Assembly (NCBI RefSeq): GCF_023544465.1
Contig: NZ_JALPVL010000002.1
Location: forward strand, 620,001-684,000
Origin: Paractinoplanes maris
GTDB lineage: Bacteria > Actinomycetota > Actinomycetes > Mycobacteriales > Micromonosporaceae
DNA length: 64,000 nt
Direction: 5' to 3'
Numbering within the stretch: position 1 is the stretch's first letter; each line of letters opens with the position of its first letter. The notes beneath the pieces are model-generated. The model was not told the DNA's origin, did not search any database, and saw nothing but the letters and a program-made list of their open reading frames with translations. A program made the position numbers and the translations under genes. Below, piece by piece: positions 43,417 to 52,359 of this stretch.

Positions 43417-43459
43417 GGCGTCGCATTCGGAGTTCTTCCGGTTGTCCGAATGCGGCGCC
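43417..43459. terminator. Stable 15-bp hairpin downstream of the type VII-like operon
   Basis: GGCGTCGCATTCGGA (43417–43431) pairs with TCCGAATGCGGCGCC (43445–43459), one G-T pair, 13-base loop. It lies about 90 bp past the minus-strand operon end at 43547, and probably terminates it. Confidence 0.6.
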
Positions 43460-43546
43460 GCGCCCATGTGCCTCGGGTATCCGCCCTGCCCCGATCCCGC
43501 CCCCATGCAGAGCCATCGCGCCTGTCCGGCGGTGTAGCGCGGCCCT

Positions 43547-44158
43547 CTAGAGCGCGACCGGGACGGTCAGGTCTTGCGAGGCGTGGAGGAGATCCTCGGC
43601 TTCGGCGTAGTCGGTGGCGACGGCGTGCAGGACATGGGCGGCCAGGTCGGCGGCGGCCCTCGCCTCGGCGATCGACGGTGGATGGCTGGCGGGAACGGTG
43701 AGCGTCACGGCTTCGGCGGAGGTCAGGACCTCGGCCAGGACCGACGCCAGGTTGTCCCTGGTGCGGATCATCCACTCGTGCAGCGCGGTGGCCAGGTCGG
43801 CGGTGGCTTCGAGGCGTTCGTCGAGGCTGTCGCCGGGGCCGGCCAGGTCGGCGGCGGTACGGCGGCGCTGGTCGTCGTAGGCGTCGGCGGCGTCGCCCTC
43901 CCAGTCGCCGGGCGGAGGCAGGGATCCGGCCACATCGGTGCAGACGCGCGCGCCGGCTCGCAGCTCGGTGGAGGCATCGGCCAAGGCGGAGGGGCGCAGG
44001 CCGGCCACCGCATGTGCGGCGTCGACGGGCATCAGGCGTACCCGTCGGAGGTGGCCCCACAGCGGGTGACCGATCGGCGCCCCGGCCGCGTCGAGGACCT
44101 CCTCCGCCCGGAGCAGCAGCGGGGTCGCGGTGCCGAGCACCTGGTCGAGCTGATCCAT
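43547..44158 (-). CDS. WXG100-like / type VII secretion-associated protein
   Basis: A 203-residue mostly helical protein. It contains GDWEGDAADAYDDQRRR near residue 100, reminiscent of the W-x-G turn and following helix of WXG100 or EspA-like substrates, and long Ala-rich helices on both sides. ATG 44158 has AGGAG six bases upstream and overlaps the previous stop by one base. It is the last gene of a three-gene operon. No secretion machinery is present nearby, so export is inferred only. Confidence 0.68.
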   Translation of the reverse strand: MDQLDQVLGTATPLLLRAEEVLDAAGAPIGHPLWGHLRRVRLMPVDAAHAVAGLRPSALADASTELRAGARVCTDVAGSLPPPGDWEGDAADAYDDQRRRTAADLAGPGDSLDERLEATADLATALHEWMIRTRDNLASVLAEVLTSAEAVTLTVPASHPPSIAEARAAADLAAHVLHAVATDYAEAEDLLHASQDLTVPVAL

Positions 44159-44712
44159 CACAACTCCTGGTCGAAGCGGCGTCCGACCGCTTCGTCGGTC
44201 TCGGCGTAGTGCTGCCGGGTGGACCGGACCGCGCGCGCCAGCTGGCCGAGGCGGGCTGCGGCCGAGGATGCTTCCCGCGATCGCGCATCGAGCACCGCGG
44301 CCCAATGATCGTGCAGGGCGCGTCCCATCGAACCCGGCAGGCCAGAACCGTCGGCTGCGCCGGCCCCGATCGAGCTGGAGTGGGTGGGCACGGCGCTGCG
44401 GTCGATGCCCGAACCCGTGGACATGGCGACGCCCGCCGCAGCTCGGGCGCTGTCTGCGGCACTCGATGTGGGTCGAGCGCTGTGTGCCGCGCTCAATGCG
44501 GGTGGCGCGCTGTGTGCGGCGCTTGATGGCGGCGTGGCATCCGATCCAGGATGGGCGCCGCCTGCGGCGCCTGATGCGGACGCGGCGCGAGTGGCGGACA
44601 GTGCCGGCAGCGCTGCGAAGGCGCCGGGAGCCACGGTCAGCGTCGGGATGTCGCGGGACAGGGCGGCCAGGGCGTCGGAGGCCTGGTCGAGGTGGTCGGC
44701 CATGGTGTCCAT
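44158..44712 (-). CDS. EspC-like helical protein with low-complexity middle
   Basis: A 184-residue protein. The N-terminus MDTMADHLDQASDALAAL and the C-terminal helices (LHDHWAAVLDARSREASSAA and ARAVRSTRQHYAETDEAVGR) resemble ESX-associated EspC/WXG proteins. The central 70 residues are Ala/Ser-rich near-repeats (SAAHSA, SAADSA), varying and probably disordered. It is coupled to the third gene and begins one base after the YbaB-like stop. Confidence 0.65.
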   Translation of the reverse strand: MDTMADHLDQASDALAALSRDIPTLTVAPGAFAALPALSATRAASASGAAGGAHPGSDATPPSSAAHSAPPALSAAHSARPTSSAADSARAAAGVAMSTGSGIDRSAVPTHSSSIGAGAADGSGLPGSMGRALHDHWAAVLDARSREASSAAARLGQLARAVRSTRQHYAETDEAVGRRFDQEL

Positions 44713-44713
44713 G

Positions 44714-45040
44714 TCAGGCCTCGCCCAGGGAGCGGAGCTCGCCGAAGATCTCGTCGTGCAGTTTCTCTCGGGCCCAGCGTGCGGCGTCGGTCGCGTTGGT
44801 GACGGTGGCCTGCAGCTCGCGGGCGAACTCGACCGGTTGGCGATGGTGCAGACCGCCGTGGATCTGGATGTCGGTGATGCGGCCGGAGGCGGTCACGGTG
44901 ACCTCGATCGAATCGTCGGGTGAATGGACCGAGACCTGGTGGGACTCGACGGCTCGGTCGTAATCGCCGCGCAGCTGCTCAACACGCCGATGCCGCTCGA
45001 TGGCCTCGCTGATCCACGCCTCGTCGATCTCACGTGCCAT
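44714..45040 (-). CDS. YbaB/EbfC-like protein, first gene of type VII-like operon
   Basis: A 108-residue YbaB/EbfC-like protein. It has an N-terminal helix (SEAIERHRRVEQLRGDYD) and the typical strand pair with SIEVTVTASGRITDIQI. True YbaB proteins are nucleoid-associated; this subgroup is common in actinobacterial ESX-like operons and its function is not known. ATG 45040 with GAGGAG eight bases upstream is preferred to an earlier in-frame start. Confidence 0.72.
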   Translation of the reverse strand: MAREIDEAWISEAIERHRRVEQLRGDYDRAVESHQVSVHSPDDSIEVTVTASGRITDIQIHGGLHHRQPVEFARELQATVTNATDAARWAREKLHDEIFGELRSLGEA

Positions 45041-45203
45041 GCCGAGGCTCCTCACCGTGGGTCAGCGCGCCGTCGCGTACCGGGACCAGACCGTACCCGT
45101 AAGAGTGACGCCTTCGCTACGGCAGGTTTTCCACTGTGGATAAGTGGCGGCCGCTGTCCACAGGGCGAACTTTCTGTCGGAGGCGCGCAATACCATCAGT
45201 GCC

Positions 45204-46397
45204 GTGAGTGACGTCTTCGCCGATCTGGTGGGTCAGGACGACCCGGTGGCCACGCTGCGCCTGGCTGCGGCGGCGGCCGCCCGAGTTGTGGCCGGTGAGC
45301 AGGTGCCGGCCGGCGCGATGACCCATGCCTGGATCTTCACGGGTCCGCCGGGCAGCGGCCGCTCGGTGGCCGCGCGCGCGTTCGCGGCGGCGCTCGAGTG
45401 CGAGCGCGGCGGGGTCGGTTGCGGCGAGTGTCACGGCTGCCACACCACGCTGGGCAAAACCCATGCCGACGTCCGTTTTGTCGTGCCCGAGGGTTTGTCG
45501 ATCGGCGTCAACGACATGCGCACGCTGGTGTTGCGGGCGGCGAGCGCGCCGTCCGGCGGCCGGTGGCAGGTCGTCGTGATCGAGGATGCCGACCGCCTCA
45601 CCGAGCAGGCGGGCAACGCTCTGCTCAAGGCGATCGAGGAGCCGCCACCACGCACGGTGTTCCTTCTTTGCACGCCGTCGACCCACCCCGACGACATCTC
45701 GGTGACGATCCGGTCGCGCTGCCGAGTGGTGGCGCTCCGGCAGCCGCCGGCCGAGGCGGTGGCCGAGGTTCTGACGCGTCGCGACGGCATCGCGCCGGAT
45801 GTGGCCGCCTGGGCTGCGGCCGCGGCCCAGGGGCATGTCGGGCGGGCGAAGCGGCTGGCCAATGATCCCGAGGCCCGCGGGCGGCGAGAGGCTGTGCTGT
45901 CGGTGCCGCGGCGGCTGACCGGGGTGGGCGCCTGCTTCGAGGCCGCGAGCGCGCTGATCAAGGCGGCCGAGGCTGAGGCAGCGGGGCTGCTCGTCGAGAC
46001 CGATGCTTCCGAGCGGGCTTCGCTGGAGCAGGCGCTCGGCGCCGGTGGCACCGGTCGTGGCGCGGCCGGTGCGATGCGAGGCGCGGCCGGTCAACTCAAA
46101 GAGCTAGAGCGCCGCCAGAAATCCCGTGCCACCCGCTCGAAGCGGGACGCGCTCGACCGTGCGCTGGTCGATCTGGCCGGCTTCTACCGCGATGTGCTGA
46201 TCACCAACCTGCACGCTCCGGTCGGCGTCGTGCACACCGATGTGGCCACGCAGTCGGAGGCGGCAGCCGACAAGTGGTCGCCCGAGAGTGCCCTGCGCCG
46301 TCTGGAGGCAGTTCTGGCCTGCCGCCAGGCCATCGACGAGAACGTCAAGCCCGAGATCGCCGTGGAGGCCATGATGCTCAACCTGTGGCGCGGCTGA
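45204..46397 (+). CDS. holB: DNA polymerase III delta' subunit
   Basis: A 397-residue clamp-loader subunit. The P-loop-like GPPGSGRSVAARAFAAAL, a four-Cys zinc module (CERGGVGCGECHGCH), ADRLTEQAGNALLKAIEEPP and the SRC motif IRSRC are present. Delta' works with DnaX and delta to load the beta clamp. GTG 45204 gives the conserved SDVFADLVGQDDPV; an earlier in-frame ATG is less likely. It converges on the MFS–tmk fusion. Confidence 0.93.
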   Translation: MSDVFADLVGQDDPVATLRLAAAAAARVVAGEQVPAGAMTHAWIFTGPPGSGRSVAARAFAAALECERGGVGCGECHGCHTTLGKTHADVRFVVPEGLSIGVNDMRTLVLRAASAPSGGRWQVVVIEDADRLTEQAGNALLKAIEEPPPRTVFLLCTPSTHPDDISVTIRSRCRVVALRQPPAEAVAEVLTRRDGIAPDVAAWAAAAAQGHVGRAKRLANDPEARGRREAVLSVPRRLTGVGACFEAASALIKAAEAEAAGLLVETDASERASLEQALGAGGTGRGAAGAMRGAAGQLKELERRQKSRATRSKRDALDRALVDLAGFYRDVLITNLHAPVGVVHTDVATQSEAAADKWSPESALRRLEAVLACRQAIDENVKPEIAVEAMMLNLWRG

Positions 46398-46403
46398 CCC
46401 GGG

Positions 46404-48887
46404 TCAGTGCCGGGTGACGCGGCTCGGGCCGTCGGGGGTCTCGTCGTCGTTGATGCCGAGCAGCTCCGCCATCTCCTCGAGCGGCGGCTCCTCGCCTTGA
46501 CCATTGCGCCCCGGCGACACCGACGCCCGGTCGCGGTCGAGCCCGGCCGCAGACCGCCCACCGGCGTCCGGGCGAGCCGGCCCAACCACATCGGCACCCG
46601 AGCGGCCTGACCCAACCGCGTCGGCTTCCGGGATGGCCGGCACAACAGCGTCGGCATCCGAGCGGGCTGGCACACCCGCATCAGCATCCGAACGGCCCGA
46701 CACAACCATGTCGGGATCCGGGCGGGAGGAGGCGGCTGCGTCGGTATGCGGGCGGGAGGAGGGGGCTGCGTCGGAGTGGGGATGGGTCGGGGCTTCGAAA
46801 TGTCTGGAGTCGGGGTGGAGGTCGGGGGCGTCCAGGTCGGGGCCGGGGGGAACGGCTGTGGAGGCCGGGGCCGGGGCCGGGTGGGCGATGTCGGCGGCTC
46901 CGAGGAGGGGCGTCAGGCGGGTGCTGACGGCGGCGGTGATCTCGTCGGCCGGGCGGGCCGCGTCGAGGACCAGGTAGCGCTTCGGGTCGGCGGCGGCCAG
47001 GTCGAGGAACGCGTAGCGGACGCGCTCGTGGAACGAACGGGACTCGCTCTCCAGGCGGTCGGTGCCCTCGCCGCGGGCGTCGACCCGGTTGAGGCCGACG
47101 CCGGGGTCGACGTCGAGCAGCACGACCAGGTCGGGTTTGAGGCCGCCGGTCGCCCAGGAGGACAGCCAGGAGATCTCGGTTACCGGGAGGGTGCGGCCCG
47201 CTCCCTGGTAGGCCAGGGACGAGTCGACGTAGCGGTCGCTGATGACCACCGCGCCGCGGGCCAGGGCCGGGCGGACGACGGTGGCGACGTGGTGGGCGCG
47301 GTCGGCCGCATACAGCAGGGCCTCGGCCCGGGCCGACGGGGTCTCGCTTTTGTCGAGCACCAGCTGGCGGATGCGGGCGCCCACGTCGGTGGCGCCGGGC
47401 TCGCGGGTGACCACGACGTCGCGGCCCTCGGCGGTCAGCGCGTCGGCCAGGCGGGTGACCTGGGTCGACTTGCCGGCACCCTCACCGCCCTCGAAGACCA
47501 CGAAGACGCCGCTGCGCACGAACTGCTCGGCCGGTGACAGCGGGCGTCCGCGGATCGAGCCCCACAGGTCGGCCAGGACGGGCACGCCGCGTTTGTCGTC
47601 CATCTGGCGGAACGAGCTGATGCCGACGAACACGCCCAGCGCACCGGCGACCAGCAGCAGGACGCGGGTGAAGGAGATGTCGAAGCTGAGTGCGCCCAGG
47701 TCGAGGCGACGGGAGCTGCCCAGGCCGACCAGGAAACCGGAGAGCGTGATGGCGAGGAGCAGCACCATCCGGACGCCGATCTGGACGACGGCGAAGACCC
47801 GGCCCCGGACGGCGTCGTCGACCTCGCCGTAGAGCAGTGTCGTGCCGGCCAGGAACGCCATGCCTGCTCCGGCGCCCACCAGCAGCGCACCGACCAGGGC
47901 CATGGAGAGGTGGAAGGCGACGCCCAGGAACATCACCGAGCCGCTGGCCAGCACGATGCTCATGCCGAACCAGCGGCGCCGGGACAGCTCGCGGATGATC
48001 ATCGGGCCCAGGCCGATGCCGAGCGCCAGGCCCATGAAGATGGTGCCGAAGAGGAGGTAGAACGCGGCCTCGCCGGCGCCCAGCGAGGTGGCGAAGGTCT
48101 TGGCCGCGCCGATCACCACGCCGCCCGCCGCGAACGCGCCGAAGATGCCGAGCACCAGGCCGCGCACGAGCGGGGTGGTGCCGATGTATTTCCACCCGTC
48201 CAGGAACTGGCGGGTCATGCTCTGCTGCTGGGCCTCCTGCTGCCGCTGTGAGCTCTTGCCGCCGATCTCCTTGATGCCGAAGAAGACGGTGATCGCCGTG
48301 ACGAGCCGGGAGATCGCGTTGAGATAGAGGGCGATCTGCACGGGCTGGGCCCAGTCGGGCAGCGTCGCGCCGGACTGCTGGATGCCCGCGGTGAGAGCGG
48401 AGAGCGCCAGCGCGGCCAGGATCGGCGTGATGCCGTAGGTCGTGACGAGCGTGAGCTGGTTGGAGACCTCGATCCGCGATTTCGGGATGAGGTTGGGCAC
48501 CGCGGCTTCCTTGGCCGGGATCCAGATCAGCGTGATCGTCTCGCCGATGAACGTGGCGATGGTCGCCCAGGCCACGGTGACGCCGGGTGAGCCACCGAAC
48601 AGCGGGACCAGCGGGATGGAGCCGTAGAAGACGAATCGGATGAGGTCGGTGATGACCATGGTGTAGCGGCGGTCGAACCGGTCGGCGAAGACACCGGCGA
48701 TCGGGCCGAGCAGCAGGGCGGGCAGCAGGCGGACGGCGATCGTGCCACCGAACGCGGCGCCCTGGCCGGCGCTGCTCTGGAACTGGGCCGCGGCGAAGAT
48801 GCCGGTGGCCAGCAGACCGATCCAGTCACCGAAGGAGGCCAGGCCGAGGACGAGCCAGAGACGGCGGAAGGGCCGGATGCGCAGCAC
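46404..48887 (-). CDS. tmk: MFS transporter–thymidylate kinase fusion
   Basis: An 827-residue fusion. Residues 1–440 are a major-facilitator-like membrane domain with about twelve spans (RIRPFRRLWLVLGLASFGDW at the start). A dTMP kinase domain starts near residue 460: P-loop FEGGEGAGKST (about 464–474), VTREPGATDVG, then the DRYVDSSLAYQGAG motif. The last 140 residues are a Ser/Asp/Pro-rich tail of near-repeats. The kinase makes dTDP. This fusion is known in actinomycetes. GTG 48887 has no ribosome site; a GGGAGG lies in front of an in-frame ATC at 48950, 21 codons upstream, so the true N-terminus may be longer. Confidence 0.9.
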   Translation of the reverse strand: MLRIRPFRRLWLVLGLASFGDWIGLLATGIFAAAQFQSSAGQGAAFGGTIAVRLLPALLLGPIAGVFADRFDRRYTMVITDLIRFVFYGSIPLVPLFGGSPGVTVAWATIATFIGETITLIWIPAKEAAVPNLIPKSRIEVSNQLTLVTTYGITPILAALALSALTAGIQQSGATLPDWAQPVQIALYLNAISRLVTAITVFFGIKEIGGKSSQRQQEAQQQSMTRQFLDGWKYIGTTPLVRGLVLGIFGAFAAGGVVIGAAKTFATSLGAGEAAFYLLFGTIFMGLALGIGLGPMIIRELSRRRWFGMSIVLASGSVMFLGVAFHLSMALVGALLVGAGAGMAFLAGTTLLYGEVDDAVRGRVFAVVQIGVRMVLLLAITLSGFLVGLGSSRRLDLGALSFDISFTRVLLLVAGALGVFVGISSFRQMDDKRGVPVLADLWGSIRGRPLSPAEQFVRSGVFVVFEGGEGAGKSTQVTRLADALTAEGRDVVVTREPGATDVGARIRQLVLDKSETPSARAEALLYAADRAHHVATVVRPALARGAVVISDRYVDSSLAYQGAGRTLPVTEISWLSSWATGGLKPDLVVLLDVDPGVGLNRVDARGEGTDRLESESRSFHERVRYAFLDLAAADPKRYLVLDAARPADEITAAVSTRLTPLLGAADIAHPAPAPASTAVPPGPDLDAPDLHPDSRHFEAPTHPHSDAAPSSRPHTDAAASSRPDPDMVVSGRSDADAGVPARSDADAVVPAIPEADAVGSGRSGADVVGPARPDAGGRSAAGLDRDRASVSPGRNGQGEEPPLEEMAELLGINDDETPDGPSRVTRH

Positions 48888-49078
48888 CGAGCGCAGCGCT
48901 GCCGCACCGGACAGGTCAACCGGTCCGGAGTCCCGCTTTTCGCTGTCGATGGCCGTACCTCCCGTGGATTGTGCAGGTGCACTCTATCGGGCGCCCACAC
49001 GTGGCCAGGGGACCCTCGTTCGGGTATCGAAGAAGTGAAGAGGTTTCGCATTGCCGGTAACGGCGATACGGTGCTGGC

Positions 49079-50284
49079 GTGATCGCAGATCGGACGACCC
49101 TCCAGGAGCGGCTCGACCGGGCCACGGCCGGTCTCGAGACGCCGGTCGCGGTGGTCGACCTGGCGGCCTTCGACGACAACGCCGATCAATTGGCCGCGCG
49201 GTCGCAGGGCAAGCCGCTGCGGGTCGCCAGCAAGTCCGTACGCTGCCGCACGCTGCTGGAACGCGTGCTGGCCCGCCCGGGGTGGCGCGGCGTGATGGCG
49301 TACACGGTGCCGGAGGCGATCTGGCTGGTGCGCTCCGGCCTCACCGATGACGTCCTGGTGGCGTACCCGTCGGCCGATCGCACCGCCCTGCGCGAGCTGA
49401 CCACCGACCCCAAGCTGGCCGCGGCCATCACGATCATGGTGGACCACCCGTCGCATCTCGATCTGGTCGATCAGGTGACGCCTCCGGGTGACCGCCCGGC
49501 GGTGCGTCTCTGTCTGGATCTCGACTCGTCGTGGCGTCCCGCCGGGCCGCTGCACCTGGGCGTACGCCGTTCCCCGGTGCACTCGGCCGGTCAGGCCGCC
49601 TCGCTGGCCCGCCGGCTGGTCGCGCGGCCGGGATTCGCCCTGGTCGCGATGATGTCCTACGAGGCGCAGATCGCCGGGCTGGGTGACCTGCCGCCCGGTC
49701 AGGCCCTGCGCGGCCGGGCGATCCGCCTGATGCAGTCGCGCTCGTTCCCCGAGATCCTCCGGCGCCGGGCCGACGCCGTGGCGGCCGTCCGCGAGCACGC
49801 CGACCTCGAGTTCGTCAACGCGGGCGGCACCGGCAGCGTGGCCGCCAGCGGCGCCGATCCCGTGGTCACCGAGGTCACCGCCGGCTCCGGTCTGTACGGC
49901 CCGACGCTGTTCGACGCGTACACCGCATGGCGCCCGACGCCGGCCGCGTTCTTCGCGCTGAGCGTCGTGCGCCGCCCGGCGCCGCGCATCGCCACCGTGC
50001 TCGGTGGCGGCTGGATCGCCTCCGGACCGGCCGAGACCTCCCGGCAGCCGACCCCCTACCTGCCCGCCGGCCTCAAGTTCAAGCCGGACGAGGGCCCCGG
50101 CGAGGTGCAGACGCCGCTGGTCGGCGCGGTGGCCGACACGCTGCGCCCGGGCGACCGGGTCTGGTTCCGTCACGCCAAGGCCGGCGAGCTGTGCGAGCAC
50201 GTCAACGAGTTGCAACTGATCGACGGCGAGTCAGCGACGCCGGCCCCGACGTACCGGGGGGAAGGTCATGCTTTCCTGGGGTGA
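49079..50284 (+). CDS. PLP-dependent amino acid deaminase/aldolase (alanine-racemase fold)
   Basis: A 401-residue protein of the D-threonine-aldolase/D-serine-dehydratase-like group. The PLP lysine is probably Lys52 in LRVASKSVRCR. Conserved segments include VMAYTVPEAIWLV, MMSYEAQIAGLGD and EFVNAGGTGS. The C-terminal metal/PLP-binding part (FRHAKAGELCEHVNELQLID) matches the family. Related actinobacterial genes lie next to a FAD-linked lactone oxidase, as here two genes away. Substrate unknown. GTG 49079; no ribosome site is seen. Confidence 0.85.
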   Translation: MIADRTTLQERLDRATAGLETPVAVVDLAAFDDNADQLAARSQGKPLRVASKSVRCRTLLERVLARPGWRGVMAYTVPEAIWLVRSGLTDDVLVAYPSADRTALRELTTDPKLAAAITIMVDHPSHLDLVDQVTPPGDRPAVRLCLDLDSSWRPAGPLHLGVRRSPVHSAGQAASLARRLVARPGFALVAMMSYEAQIAGLGDLPPGQALRGRAIRLMQSRSFPEILRRRADAVAAVREHADLEFVNAGGTGSVAASGADPVVTEVTAGSGLYGPTLFDAYTAWRPTPAAFFALSVVRRPAPRIATVLGGGWIASGPAETSRQPTPYLPAGLKFKPDEGPGEVQTPLVGAVADTLRPGDRVWFRHAKAGELCEHVNELQLIDGESATPAPTYRGEGHAFLG

Positions 50285-50288
50285 CCGG

Positions 50289-50918
50289 TCAGGCGGTCAC
50301 GTGGCGGTGCAGGTATTCCCTGATCAAGGCCTTGGCCTCGGTCAGGACGGACTCGTCGCCGTTCGTGTCGCGCCGGAACGCCAGCTTGATCAGCGCGTCC
50401 GCCGCCTCGACCGAGATCTCCAGGGAGAACCGCAGTCGCGCCCTGTCCATCAACTGGAACTGGTCGACCAGCAGCTCGGCCAGGCGCTCGGCGATGACCG
50501 CGTTGTTGTCGCGTTCGACGTCGAGCAGGTGCACGTCGACCACGTCGCCGAAGTGCAGCGTGCGGAAGCCGGCCACCGACCGGTGCATCTGGATGAAGAT
50601 GTCGATCGCCGCGTCCACGCCGTCCCACCAGTGGGCGAACGTCTCGCGGCCGAAGCGGTCGGACAGACCCTGCAGATACGCGTCCATGTTGCGCATCGCC
50701 AGTGCCTGGACGATCGCCCTCTTGTCCGGGAAGAACTGGTAGACCGAGCCGATGGCGACCTCGGCTCGCTCGGCGAGAAGCGTCGTGGTCAGCCCCTCAT
50801 AGCCGACCTCGTCGACAAGCTCGGCGCAGGCGTCGAGCATGCGCTGGACCCGGGCAACGCTTCTGCCCTGCACCGGGACACGCCGCAGCGGCCCGGTGGT
50901 GACGGTTGGTGTCGACAC
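50289..50918 (-). CDS. TetR-family regulator
   Basis: A 209-residue TetR repressor. The helix-turn-helix lies at residues 20–65 (RSVARVQRMLDACAELVDEV ... TTLLAERAEVAIGSVYQFFP). The C-terminal domain is typical of small-ligand repressors. It converges on the deaminase/aldolase gene and is divergent from the lactone oxidase gene, the probable target. GTG start. Confidence 0.88.
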   Translation of the reverse strand: MSTPTVTTGPLRRVPVQGRSVARVQRMLDACAELVDEVGYEGLTTTLLAERAEVAIGSVYQFFPDKRAIVQALAMRNMDAYLQGLSDRFGRETFAHWWDGVDAAIDIFIQMHRSVAGFRTLHFGDVVDVHLLDVERDNNAVIAERLAELLVDQFQLMDRARLRFSLEISVEAADALIKLAFRRDTNGDESVLTEAKALIREYLHRHVTA

Positions 50919-51056
50919 GCGTCGCCACTCCCTCTCAGCAGTGATAATCGGAACGTTACTCGGATCAACGAGCGAGACGCATCGACGGGACGCGCGGGGT
51001 GCGCGGCATTACCGGTTTTGTGCGACTGTCCGCTCGTACGGAGGACAAGGGCTTAA

Positions 51057-52358
51057 ATGACGATCCCCCGCAACGCCCGACGCTGGATCAATTGGGGCGG
51101 CAACCAGCAGTCACTCGCCGTAGATGTTCTGACCCCTGGCACTGTCGACGAGGTGGTGGCCCACGTCAAGGAGGCGTCGGGAACCGGACGCCGGGTGAAG
51201 GTCGTCGGCAGCGGCCACTCCTTCACCGCGATCGCCGTGGCCGATGATCAGCGGCTGTTGCTGGACCGGCTGACCGACCTCGTCGCCGTCGACGGACCGC
51301 TGGTCACGGTGCAGGCCGGGATGCCGTTGCGGAAGCTCAACGAGACGCTGGCCCGGCACGGTCTGGCCATGCCCAACCTGGGTGACATCGACGCGCAGAC
51401 GGTGGCCGGGGCCATCTCCACCGGCACGCACGGCACCGGGATCACCCACACGACCCTGGCCGCGTGCGTCGAGGCCGTCAAGATCGTCACTGGCAGTGGT
51501 GATCTGCTCAGCGCCGTCAAAGGTGACGAGATCTTCCCGGCCGTTCAGCTCGGCATCGGCGCGCTCGGCATCCTGACCGAGGTGACGCTGCGCTGCGTGC
51601 CGGCGTTCACCCTGCTGGCTGACGAGCGGCCGATGGCGCTGACCGATGTGCTGGCCGGGCTCGACGAGTGGATCCCGAGCAACGAGCACGTCGAGTTCTA
51701 CTGGTATCCGTACACCGATCGCGCGCAGCTCAAGCGCAACAACAAAGTCACCGAGAACGACCGGCCGTTGTCGTCGTTCCGCGGCTGGCTGGACGACGAC
51801 TTCCTGTCCAACACCGTCTGGGAGGGTGTCTGCCGTCTCGGCCGGCGGGTCCCGGCGGTCGTGCCGTCCATCCAGTCGATCGCCGCCCGGGCGCTCACCG
51901 CGCGGACGTACACCGAGCGCTCCGACCGGGTCTTCTGCACGCCACGACGGGTCCACTTCACCGAGATGGAGTACGAGATCCCGCGCGAAGCCCTGCCCGA
52001 GGCCCTCGGCGCCCTACCGAAGATCATCGACGGGCTGCCGTTCAAGGTGCAGTTCCCGGTCGAGGTGCGGTTCACCGGGCCGGACGACGTCTGGCTCAGT
52101 CACGGGTACGGGCGTGAGTCGGCGTATGTGGCGGTGCACCAGTTCACCGGCGCGCCCTACGAGCCCTACTTCCAGGCCTTCGAGGCGGTCTGCCGGCCTC
52201 TGGGCGGGCGGCCGCACTGGGGCAAACTGCATTACCGTACGGCTGAGGATCTGCGCCCGGTCTATCCGAAGTTCGACGACTTCGTGGCCGTGCGCGACCG
52301 CCTCGACCCGGCCCGGGTCTTTACCAACGAATACCTGGACCGGGTGCTCGGCGTCTGA
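51057..52358 (+). CDS. FAD-linked D-arabinono-1,4-lactone-oxidase-family protein
   Basis: A 433-residue vanillyl-alcohol-oxidase-fold flavoprotein. The FAD-binding [16 protein letters not shown] contains the His that usually links to FAD (about residue 48). [20 protein letters not shown] follows, and the C-terminal HWGKLHYRT is the ALO-type active-site end. Members oxidise sugar lactones or alditols. It is divergent from the TetR gene. ATG 51057. Confidence 0.9.
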   Translation: MTIPRNARRWINWGGNQQSLAVDVLTPGTVDEVVAHVKEASGTGRRVKVVGSGHSFTAIAVADDQRLLLDRLTDLVAVDGPLVTVQAGMPLRKLNETLARHGLAMPNLGDIDAQTVAGAISTGTHGTGITHTTLAACVEAVKIVTGSGDLLSAVKGDEIFPAVQLGIGALGILTEVTLRCVPAFTLLADERPMALTDVLAGLDEWIPSNEHVEFYWYPYTDRAQLKRNNKVTENDRPLSSFRGWLDDDFLSNTVWEGVCRLGRRVPAVVPSIQSIAARALTARTYTERSDRVFCTPRRVHFTEMEYEIPREALPEALGALPKIIDGLPFKVQFPVEVRFTGPDDVWLSHGYGRESAYVAVHQFTGAPYEPYFQAFEAVCRPLGGRPHWGKLHYRTAEDLRPVYPKFDDFVAVRDRLDPARVFTNEYLDRVLGV

Positions 52359-52359
52359 A

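Larger units (their letters stand above)
43158..43546. other. Intergenic region between convergent genes, two hairpins
   Basis: No supported gene in 389 bp. Besides the hairpins at 43182–43204 and 43417–43459 I see no promoter-like or repeated sequence. Confidence 0.6.

Noticed and set aside
43158..43546. Short open frames in the gap after the LPVTG gene
   Set aside because: No ribosome site, Arg/Pro-rich content and hairpins inside; no protein-like pattern.
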